NCBI GenBank assembly: GCA_964411665.1 | Contig: CAYPMR010000009.1 | Location: 9,296 to 73,295, forward strand | Length of the DNA: 64,000 bases | From: CALFCE01 sp964411665 | Lineage (GTDB): Bacteria > Pseudomonadota > Gammaproteobacteria > Granulosicoccales > Granulosicoccaceae | Direction of reading: 5' to 3' | Part shown: positions 52,915 to 60,091 of the stretch, in pieces | How the letters are laid out: the number at the start of each line of letters is the position of its first letter | Numbering within the stretch: position 1 is the stretch's first letter | Made by a program: the position numbers and the translations under genes | Notes under the pieces: generated by a model | The model's input: the letters and a program-made list of their open reading frames with translations, nothing else | What the model was told of the DNA's origin: nothing | The model's database searches: none

Positions 52915-54144
52915 GTGCTAGATACTCTAGTATCTGCTCAACATCTGGTGCTGCCAATGTTTCACCGTCGCCCCGCCGCACTTAATCAGTTATCCCAGTC
53001 AACCAGTGAATCCCTGGCGCGACTTGCAGCGCTTGAAGGTTTTTCCCGCTCTATGCTGGTAGGCATCGTGCCATTAGTTGCCTATGAGGCGCTTGGCAGT
53101 AAGGAAAATGTGGCGCAGGTCTACTTGATTGCCGCCATCTTTACCTTGTTCATAACGCTTAATTTTGGAACTCTTGAACGTTGGTTACAGCGTCGCTGGG
53201 TACTTTCGCTGGGTTGTGGTTTCCTGATGCTTGCAGCGCTTTCTCTGTGGTTGGCGAATAGCACGACACTGCCACTCGGGATTGGTCTGCGCTCGGCAGC
53301 TGCTTCCCTGTTCTCGGTCAGTATGTCGCTCTACATCATGGACTATATCGGTAAGCGGGATCTGACACGCAATGAGTCGAGGCGGATGCAGTACTCAGGT
53401 GCTGCCTGGCTTGCAGGCCCCATGCTTGGTACCTGGCTGCTTAATAATGATCACTCGTTGTTACCATTTATATTATCTGCTGTGTCAGCGTTGCTTGCAC
53501 TGAGCTATTTTTGGACCATGCGTCTAGGGGACAACAAGGTTTTCGTCAAGGCACAGTCCTCTGCGAGTAATCCATTCGTGTCAGTCAGGCACTTTGCTGG
53601 TCAGAGGCGATTGCGTATTGCCTATAGCATTACCTTGAGCAGATCCTGCTTCTGGGTAGCGTTGTTTATCTATGGTCCAATCTATGTTGTTGAATCCGGA
53701 CTGCCAACCTGGTTTGCTGGTGTGTTGTTATCCGGTGTCAGTGCCTTGCTGTTTTTTAGTCCGCTAATCCGGGCTTTTTCAGAGCGTATAGGCATTCGGC
53801 AGTTAGTTGTATCTGGGCTTGTATTGACCGGTGGTTCGCTGGCTGCGCTCGGACTAATCGGAGAAGCTCAACCTTTTGGCGTCGTTTTTTGGGTGACAGG
53901 TGCGCTGGGGGGAGTGTTGCTCGATGTACTCGGCAATATTCCTTTTATGCGCATGGTGCGTCCTCGCGAACGTACAGCGATGACCACAGTGTTTTCAACA
54001 TGGCGCGAGGCATCGGAATTACTGACACCTGCAATAGTCGGCATCATCCTTTTATGGTTTGATTTCCATTACTTCTTTTTCATTCTCGCGTTCATGCACT
54101 TCCTCTCGGCAGCATCCGCTGCCCGACTGCCCCGGAGATTGTAA
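52915..54144 (+). CDS. Major facilitator superfamily transporter
   Basis: A 409-residue membrane protein with about 12 hydrophobic helices in two halves around a central loop (residues about 205-225). The N-terminal helix region SMLVGIVPLVAYEALGS and SYFWTMRLGDNK fit MFS transporters with unknown substrates. The frame begins with GTG at 52915; an ATG 14 codons further on is an alternative. It follows pntAB on the same strand after a hairpin, without clear link. It is not a close relative of well-known substrate groups as far as I can tell. Confidence 0.8.
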   Translation: MLDTLVSAQHLVLPMFHRRPAALNQLSQSTSESLARLAALEGFSRSMLVGIVPLVAYEALGSKENVAQVYLIAAIFTLFITLNFGTLERWLQRRWVLSLGCGFLMLAALSLWLANSTTLPLGIGLRSAAASLFSVSMSLYIMDYIGKRDLTRNESRRMQYSGAAWLAGPMLGTWLLNNDHSLLPFILSAVSALLALSYFWTMRLGDNKVFVKAQSSASNPFVSVRHFAGQRRLRIAYSITLSRSCFWVALFIYGPIYVVESGLPTWFAGVLLSGVSALLFFSPLIRAFSERIGIRQLVVSGLVLTGGSLAALGLIGEAQPFGVVFWVTGALGGVLLDVLGNIPFMRMVRPRERTAMTTVFSTWREASELLTPAIVGIILLWFDFHYFFFILAFMHFLSAASAARLPRRL

Positions 54145-54169
54145 AAAAAACAGCTATTGGGGCGAGAAA

Positions 54170-55645
54170 TCAAGGGCAGTCAATAACGGCCAACCTGTCG
54201 TTATCTTCACCAGCCAGCATGGCGTTCATATCCCTTAGCGAATCGGCGTCACCAAAACACTGGCCAGTATTTACAGTTAATGATTGTGATTCGGTATTTT
54301 CGCCATCTGTGGTTGAAATGCCAATAATAAAAGGTCCACCTGTCGCCACCCGTGGCACTTGTACAGTCCTTGTAAAGTCTCCATCGATCCGATCAATCTG
54401 TGCTTGATCGAATAAAGTGCCGGCAGGCGCTGTGGCATCGAGCATAGCGGTAAATGCTGCAGTCAGGTCTGGGCTCAGGCCGGTGGCATTACTCAGCATC
54501 ATGCTAATGTCCATCGCTCGGTCGATAGTGATCGCGGCTGTATTATCCGGGTTACTGCCATCTTCGCCATTGTCCGCTTGAACCGTAAAGCCGAAGGTTT
54601 CCATCGACAGCGCCAGTGCATCAACTGAATTTACCCGCATGGCAAGCGGACCTCGACCAATGCCAAGATTACTGACAGTCAGCGATGCCGGTGTATTTTC
54701 ATCGGCGGTTATAGCAGCCGTTGCGGTGAACCCATCCATGTCGAGACTGAATTGATCATTGTCACGAAATGGTCCTAACAAAGAAATCGCACCAATATCA
54801 AAATTGACTTCACCCAAGCCGCTCTCAGCATCACTACTGATTGAAAGTAGTTCGCCTGCATCGATAGAAAAACTTATCCCGTCTCCCTCGATAGCAAATG
54901 CCTGGGTTATGGCAACGATAATATTGCCGGCTTCCGCGCCACTTGCCGTGCTTGTCGATTCAGCCGAAAAGGTAATCTCACCTTCGAAGGTTTCAGGTGT
55001 TGAGGTTTCCCCGAACTGCTGCGGATCAAGTCCATCGATGGCGTCGGCAAATAGTTTGAAGCCGCCGAGGTCAACAGACAGGCTATCGCGATTGTTGCCA
55101 AAACTTGTACTCACGAGCTGTGTGTCCTGGAAGAAATACGTAAGCGTCCCGGATTCGTCACCATTTGCGGAGACCACTACGTCCAGATCAGCAAGAAGTT
55201 GTTCACAGCGTTGTTGATCGCCATCAGCGATATCGTTAGCGAGTTCATTCTGACAAAGCGTGACTTCATCTGGATCTATGCTGACGGTACCCGCATTGCT
55301 ATCGATATCGGCGCTTGTGCCTGGTTCGAGACCCAGCGAGGCACTTAGCAGCTCTCGTGTGGCCTCATCCACTACTTCAACAGGCGGGTTTTCCGTACCA
55401 TCGTCATTGAGGCCGGGAAAACCGGCTATTGTCGTATTGAAATTTCGTCCAAGTGCTTCAGCGGCGGCCGGTCTGACATCCTGATCTGAATCTGTTGACT
55501 CGTTACCTGGATTATTGTCATTGTTATCGTCTGAACTGCTCGAGCCACCTGAGCCACCTGAGCCACCACAGGCAGTCAGCGTTGTGAGCACAATTGCTGC
55601 TGCAACTGTGACAGATTTGCGGGCTAGATAGCGCATGCGGTTCAA
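54170..55645 (-). CDS. Large lipoprotein of unknown function
   Basis: A 491-residue protein. The signal ends in a lipobox (TTLTAC, Cys26), followed by a Gly/Ser then Asp/Asn-rich tether to about residue 55. The rest is acidic and rich in Thr, Ala and Gly; it reads as beta strands with many repeats of an Asp/Gly-turn type (for example VEVVDEATRELLSAS; AEAGNIIVAITQAF). Cysteines near residues 133, 146, 481 and 490 may form disulfides, the last two close to the C-terminus. No family recognised. It is convergent with the MFS gene and divergent from the SoxY-like gene. Its acidity suits a protein exposed in salty water. Confidence 0.75.
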   Translation of the reverse strand: MNRMRYLARKSVTVAAAIVLTTLTACGGSGGSGGSSSSDDNNDNNPGNESTDSDQDVRPAAAEALGRNFNTTIAGFPGLNDDGTENPPVEVVDEATRELLSASLGLEPGTSADIDSNAGTVSIDPDEVTLCQNELANDIADGDQQRCEQLLADLDVVVSANGDESGTLTYFFQDTQLVSTSFGNNRDSLSVDLGGFKLFADAIDGLDPQQFGETSTPETFEGEITFSAESTSTASGAEAGNIIVAITQAFAIEGDGISFSIDAGELLSISSDAESGLGEVNFDIGAISLLGPFRDNDQFSLDMDGFTATAAITADENTPASLTVSNLGIGRGPLAMRVNSVDALALSMETFGFTVQADNGEDGSNPDNTAAITIDRAMDISMMLSNATGLSPDLTAAFTAMLDATAPAGTLFDQAQIDRIDGDFTRTVQVPRVATGGPFIIGISTTDGENTESQSLTVNTGQCFGDADSLRDMNAMLAGEDNDRLAVIDCP

Positions 55646-55816
55646 GTCTCCCTGTTGTCGAATGCAGGAAAGCTTGCCACAAGCTTGGGGAAGTAACCAG
55701 CTGTTATTGGTTGATGTGGGCGATGATGGGTTTTGCTGGCACTATACAGCGCGGCGCTCGCGGGATAATCAAATATACTCAGTGTCAGGAGTTGGATTAA
55801 TCCAGTAGAGATACCG

Positions 55817-56326
55817 ATGGTCAGACAGATACACGTAAACCGCAGACAGATGCTGGGTGCTTGCCTGCTTTCGATTGGCTGGGCTGGCGGTGTTTGGTCA
55901 AAACCAACAGCCCCTGGTGGGCCCGCAGTCTCAATGATGAATACCCACACGAGTCGTTTGTTACAAATTCGAGAAGATTGGCCCCAAGGGCTGATTGAGC
56001 CCGAACTACCACAGTCTGAGGAAGACGCGAGAAGTCAATCAGCTTTTCTGAATCTCGACATTCATAGGATAGCTGGTAGTGATGGTATTGTTGAGATCTC
56101 TGTCTCTTTAAATAGTCCGGATAGCCGTGATGGCAACGTATCATCAATTTTGATGCTGGCTGAGAAAAATCCCCAAGCGTTAATCAAAACGTTTTTTTTC
56201 AATGCAGATCATAGTAAAAAGACAGTATCAACTCGTTGTCGTCTGATTTGTTCACAGCGTGTTGTTGCTGTCGCGAAAATGAGAAATGGCGAATTGCGAA
56301 GTGTTGGACGGAATGTGGTGTTCTAA
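55817..56326 (+). CDS. SoxY-like protein lacking the C-terminal GGCG arm
   Basis: A 169-residue exported protein: NRRQMLGACLLSIGWAGGVWS at residues 8-28 is a signal with a possible twin-arginine. The core reads HRIAGSDGIVEISVSLNSP, ILMLAEKNPQALIKTFFF, STRCRLICSQRVVAVAKM, which parallels the SoxY Ig-like fold (EKNP, tRiRl, V-a-vA). In real SoxY a swinging Gly-Gly-Cys-Gly end carries the sulfur intermediate; here the protein stops at RNVVF, two Cys being internal (Cys138, Cys142). It starts a same-strand row with dsrC (78 bp on) and the DsrM/K-like genes. A sulfur-linked role is inference; the fold assignment is by eye. Confidence 0.5.
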   Translation: MVRQIHVNRRQMLGACLLSIGWAGGVWSKPTAPGGPAVSMMNTHTSRLLQIREDWPQGLIEPELPQSEEDARSQSAFLNLDIHRIAGSDGIVEISVSLNSPDSRDGNVSSILMLAEKNPQALIKTFFFNADHSKKTVSTRCRLICSQRVVAVAKMRNGELRSVGRNVVF

Positions 56327-56404
56327 CAAAAGCGATAGCAAGAACACGCAAATCACTTTATTCGATTCGAGTGAAGAAAAATTCCGGAAATAAACGAGGC
56401 GACA

Positions 56405-56737
56405 ATGCAATTGCTGGTAGAAGGTGAAATTCTTGCCACTGATGAGGAGGGTTATCTGGCCAATCTCGACGATTGGACGTCAGAGGTGGCTTTGGCTATG
56501 GCGAAGGAAGATGATTGCGAGTTGCAGGAGAGTCACTGGGAAGTCATCAATTTTCTGCGTGAGTACTACTGTGAATATCAAATCGCGCCTGCCATCCGTA
56601 TTTTAACCAAAGCGATTGGTAGAAAATTGGGCAAAGAAAAGGGCAACAGTAAATATTTGTACGAGCTATTCCCTGAAGGCCCGGCGAAACAGGCCTGTCG
56701 TTACGCAGGTATTCCCAAGCCAACGGGTTGTGTATGA
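56405..56737 (+). CDS. DsrC-family sulfur-relay protein
   Basis: A 110-residue DsrC/TusE-family protein. DATDEEGYLANLDDWTSEVA-like start, HWEVINFLREYYCEYQIAPAIRIL and the flexible C-terminal arm are all present. The arm has both redox cysteines of DsrC proper: Cys98 and penultimate Cys109 with ten residues between. TusE proteins of tRNA thiolation keep only the second, so this is DsrC-like, able to form an intramolecular or trisulfide link and to be reduced by a DsrMK-type complex, encoded directly downstream. No dsrA/dsrB is in the window. RBS weak, start at ATG by family length. Confidence 0.87.
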   Translation: MQLLVEGEILATDEEGYLANLDDWTSEVALAMAKEDDCELQESHWEVINFLREYYCEYQIAPAIRILTKAIGRKLGKEKGNSKYLYELFPEGPAKQACRYAGIPKPTGCV

Positions 56738-56765
56738 GTGAACAATTGCCAGGCATTGAGCTTTG

Positions 56766-57503
56766 ATGATAATTGGTGCTGGCATTGGTGTTTTGCTTAT
56801 ACTCGCAACCCTTGTGTTCCTGTCGGGTACTATCTACCGGATAGTGCGTTACTGGCGCACACCAGTGCCATTCAAGATGCCAATCGCACCGGCGCCCATG
56901 ACGCGCTTTGGAGTTGTATTACGTTTGCTTCGAGAGGTTTTTTTATTTGAAAGTCTCTTTAAAGCGACGCGCTGGACCTGGGTTTTCGGTTGGGTCTTCC
57001 ATTTCTCCTTACTGATTGTCGTGATAACTCATCTTAAGTATTTCACTGACCCGGTCTGGGGGTGGGTTATCTGGTTGGTGCCTTTTGGTCACTATGCAGC
57101 ACTTGCCATGATGATTAGCCTGACAGGCCTGTTAGTGCGCCGTCTTGCGGTATCACGAGTCCGGTTTATTTCCTCGCCATCAGATTACCTGATGCTGTTG
57201 CTGTTGCTTGCCATTGGAGGTTCCGGATTGTTGATGAGCCGTGTCTTTGTACCGGACATCCTTGCACTAAGACAATTCGCACTGGGCTTACCGTTTCAAC
57301 TTAGTCCCTTGCCTGGGCATGCATTGTTGATATTACACCTGTTACTGGTTGTATCGCTGTTACTGATCTTTCCTTACTCAAAATTATTGCATGCCCCTGG
57401 ATTGTTCTTCAGTCCGGCGCGTAACCAGGTTGATGATGCCCGTCAACGGCGCCATGACGGTGGTTGGCAATTACGCCGACAGTTACGAAACAAGAACTCA
57501 TGA
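56766..57503 (+). CDS. DsrM/NarI-like membrane cytochrome b subunit
   Basis: A 245-residue membrane protein. About six hydrophobic helices (residues about 3-20, 60-85, 95-120, 135-160, 185-215) contain paired histidines suited to b-type hemes (WVFHFSLLIVVITHLKYF; HYAALAMM; HALLILHLLLV), a pattern shared with DsrM, HdrE and NarI. The ATG at 56766 is preferred over a TTG one codon before. It would pass electrons between the quinone pool and the iron-sulfur subunit encoded 60 bp downstream. The gene is 28 bp after dsrC. Long NarI relatives of nitrate reductase pair with NarG/H, absent here. Confidence 0.78.
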   Translation: MIIGAGIGVLLILATLVFLSGTIYRIVRYWRTPVPFKMPIAPAPMTRFGVVLRLLREVFLFESLFKATRWTWVFGWVFHFSLLIVVITHLKYFTDPVWGWVIWLVPFGHYAALAMMISLTGLLVRRLAVSRVRFISSPSDYLMLLLLLAIGGSGLLMSRVFVPDILALRQFALGLPFQLSPLPGHALLILHLLLVVSLLLIFPYSKLLHAPGLFFSPARNQVDDARQRRHDGGWQLRRQLRNKNS

Positions 57504-57563
57504 TGATTTTCAGGGATAGGTCGTGCAGAAAAAGCGCGGATGTGCATGACGCAGGGAGTTGTT

Positions 57564-59111
57564 ATGCCGGCTGACAAGGATATGGAAGATAAAAGCACCC
57601 CTGTCAAAATTCATGTAAAGCATGATTTCGATGTGCCAGCACTGGGCAATAATTTCACCAACCCTGGTTTGAACCCGGGTGCAATGGCGCACAGTAAACC
57701 GTTTGAATCAACTCCAGGGGTTCAGCAAGAGGTGGGTTTCCCGGGTCCATTGATCGACAACTGGCAACAAATCGCCATTGAGAAACTGGGCGAGCTGGTC
57801 GATTCCAATAGGGGGTTGCAGGTCTATCTTGATACCTGCGTCAAATGCGGTGCTTGCACCGACAAGTGCCACTACTTTATTGGCACCGGTGACCCCAACA
57901 ATATGCCAGTTGCCAGACAGGATCTGTTACGCAAGGTATATCGACGGTATTTCACCATCGCAGGCAAATTGTTTCCCAAGCTCGTTGGCGCGACAGATCT
58001 GACAGAAGATGTACTCGATGAGTGGTATACCTATTTCCATCAGTGCTCACAATGCAGGCGCTGCTCCGTATATTGCCCTTACGGCATAGACACGGCGGAA
58101 ATATCCATGGCTGCCCGCGAGATTATGAATACGGTGGGTAAAGGTCAGAAATATACCAATGAAATTATCGGCAAGGTACATCTTTTGGGTAATAACCTGG
58201 GTCTGCCAGAACCTGCGCTGGTGGATACTCTTGAGGGGTTACAAGAGGATGTAGAAGAAGACATTGGTGTCAGTGTACGTTTCCCACTGGATGAGAAAGG
58301 TGCTGATGTTTTATTGGTGACGCCGTCTGCAGACTTCTTTGCCGAGCCGCATGTGGATGGCTTGATCGGTTATGCAAAGGTATTTCATCAAGCAGGTCTT
58401 TCCTGGACACTGTCGTCACATGCATCGGAGGCGGCCAACTTTGGCCTCTTCATCGGCAGCTTTGAAAACATGCAGAAGATAGCGTTGCGTATTCGCGAAG
58501 CGGCGCTGGAACTAGGCGTAAAACGCATTGTGTTTGGTGAATGTGGACATGCCTGGCGGGTAGGGTATAGCTATTTAAATACACTCGCCGGTCCCTTTGA
58601 TTTTCTCGATAGTCGCTATCCGGTTCCGCAGCATATTGTTGAAGTTACTCATGACTTGTTACAGCAAGGCCGGCTTAAGATTGATGCTTCTGCAAATGAT
58701 GAAAGGCGGGTTACCTTTCATGACTCGTGCAACATTGCACGTGCATCGCGTATGGGAGATCGTCAAGGTGGACAGGTGACCTTGCCACGTGAAGTCATTA
58801 ATAGTGTTTGCAATAATTTTTTTGACATGCCGGCTCACACCACGGGAGTCGCTACTTTCTGCTGCGGTGGCGGTGGTGGTTTGTTAACTGATGATTTGCT
58901 TGAACTTCGTGTCAAAGGTGCGTTACCTCGTATGCAGGCATTGCAAGCCGTAGACAATGAGCATGGCATTACACACATGGCGGCGATGTGCGCCATCTGC
59001 AAAAGTCAGTTTACCAAGGTCATGCCTTATTATGGATTCGGTATGGACCAGATTATAAGCGTGCACCACTTGGTGGGCGATGCATTGCAGTGGTCATGTG
59101 AAGAGTTTTAA
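57564..59111 (+). CDS. DsrK/HdrD-like iron-sulfur protein
   Basis: A 515-residue cytoplasmic protein. CVKCGACTDKC (with a fourth Cys pattern) and CSQCRRCSVYCPYG bind two [4Fe-4S] clusters in the N-terminal third. The C-terminal half has CCG-type sequences: DSCNIARAS, FCCGGGGGL and MCAICKSQF, matching the C-CC-CxxC ligands of the catalytic noncubane cluster in HdrD/DsrK. Such subunits reduce disulfides or the DsrC trisulfide, in membrane complexes with a DsrM-like subunit. The open frame starts at 57540, but GGGAG before ATG at 57564 makes the internal start better. No DsrJ, O or P genes follow. Confidence 0.85.
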   Translation: MPADKDMEDKSTPVKIHVKHDFDVPALGNNFTNPGLNPGAMAHSKPFESTPGVQQEVGFPGPLIDNWQQIAIEKLGELVDSNRGLQVYLDTCVKCGACTDKCHYFIGTGDPNNMPVARQDLLRKVYRRYFTIAGKLFPKLVGATDLTEDVLDEWYTYFHQCSQCRRCSVYCPYGIDTAEISMAAREIMNTVGKGQKYTNEIIGKVHLLGNNLGLPEPALVDTLEGLQEDVEEDIGVSVRFPLDEKGADVLLVTPSADFFAEPHVDGLIGYAKVFHQAGLSWTLSSHASEAANFGLFIGSFENMQKIALRIREAALELGVKRIVFGECGHAWRVGYSYLNTLAGPFDFLDSRYPVPQHIVEVTHDLLQQGRLKIDASANDERRVTFHDSCNIARASRMGDRQGGQVTLPREVINSVCNNFFDMPAHTTGVATFCCGGGGGLLTDDLLELRVKGALPRMQALQAVDNEHGITHMAAMCAICKSQFTKVMPYYGFGMDQIISVHHLVGDALQWSCEEF

Positions 59112-59178
59112 CAAGCTATGATTCTGAGCCAGCGAAGCCAAAAGGTGACTCAAAAGTTGTTCTCTGGTAGGTTGATAG

Positions 59179-59430
59179 AAAAATAAAACACAACTTGCAC
59201 TGACAGCGGCCGATGTACTGCCAGCGGCCGATGTACTGCGAGCGCTGATGCCAGGTTGTGGACATCTGTTACCTATGCCATCTCACATCGATGCCTGTGT
59301 TGGGCAATGGAAGAAAGCTATCGATTGCAACAAGGCAACAGTCGACGCAGATGACAAGTACGTAGCAATCACCGGTAATAAATCCGTGTGGCATGCCGAC
59401 AAGATTTACGAAAATCAGATGAGTAAATGA
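59179..59430 (+). pseudogene. Remnant of a TPR-type protein
   Basis: After an in-frame stop at 59176-59178 the frame is open to TGA at 59428-59430. The segment GCGHLLPMPSHIDACVGQWKKAID matches the HMPSHI...VGRW...A motif of a tetratricopeptide-containing family of several hundred residues, so this is a C-terminal fragment. It includes an exact 18-bp tandem duplication (59204-59239) and has no ribosome site of its own before the Met at 59248. Its stop overlaps the next gene's ATG by 4 bases. Confidence 0.55.
59204..59239. repeat. 18-bp perfect tandem duplication
   Basis: CAGCGGCCGATGTACTGC at 59204-59221 is repeated exactly at 59222-59239, inside the TPR remnant and in frame (adds six codons). 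Confidence 0.92.
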
Positions 59431-59852
59431 ATTCAGGCGAAGTCAAATTCTACCCCTCTTTGATAGATAGCACCGGTACCTGTACAGAAGCGGAAATGTT
59501 CGCCTTGCGCGTGCAGGACGACAGTATGCAGCCGGAATTTGCCAAGGGCTGTATTGTCGTTGTCGATCCAACCGGCCGAGCTAGCCACAATGCATATGTG
59601 ATAGTGAAACTGCTGACAAGTAACAATCGAACTGATGTCAATTCCGGTGACAAGGCGTTTGATCAGCTGGTATTTCGACAGTTAAAAAGTGTTGATAATA
59701 GCTGGCAGTTGCATGCTTTGAATGCAAGCTATCCTGCGCTGACTATCAAAGATTTATCAACTGTGCTTGGTGTTGTCGTACAAAGAGCAGGTGCTCGCCG
59801 CTCCTACCACAAACGCTATGACGAACTGTCCGATGATAGCTTGCCTGTCTAA
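59427..59852 (+). CDS. S24 peptidase-like protein without a DNA-binding domain
   Basis: A 141-residue protein with the fold of the LexA/UmuD C-terminal peptidase. FALRVQDDSMQPEFAKGCIVVVD is the canonical segment with catalytic Ser33. Aligning by eye to LexA (VTVKRL) the expected catalytic Lys falls at LVFRQL, an Arg (residue 84); the only nearby Lys (VIVKL, 61) aligns with a different strand. So autocleavage is doubtful, and a binding or sensing role is possible. There is no HTH. It follows the TPR remnant and the DsrK-like gene on the same strand. Comparison was by hand, so the Lys loss needs checking. Confidence 0.72.
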   Translation: MNSGEVKFYPSLIDSTGTCTEAEMFALRVQDDSMQPEFAKGCIVVVDPTGRASHNAYVIVKLLTSNNRTDVNSGDKAFDQLVFRQLKSVDNSWQLHALNASYPALTIKDLSTVLGVVVQRAGARRSYHKRYDELSDDSLPV

Positions 59853-60091
59853 AACAAATACTTTTGCATACCCCTGATCGATCGAACCGACGTTATTGCC
59901 CTTATTTGCAATCTACAACCCGATCTCCTTCTACCCACACCAGTCAAGGTACTTTTCTGCTGAGAATCGTGTGGTTAATGCAATATTTGCCCGTTTATTG
60001 CTTTGAAGTTCCTCCAAACCACGAGAAATACAGGCAATTCTCACATCAAACTGACCTACAGGGTGTATGGCAGGTGGTAAGAGGCGGACGT

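Noticed and set aside
52319..52981. Long open frame (220 codons) on the minus strand
   Set aside because: Antisense to pntB; the pntB translation has all family motifs, this one has none.
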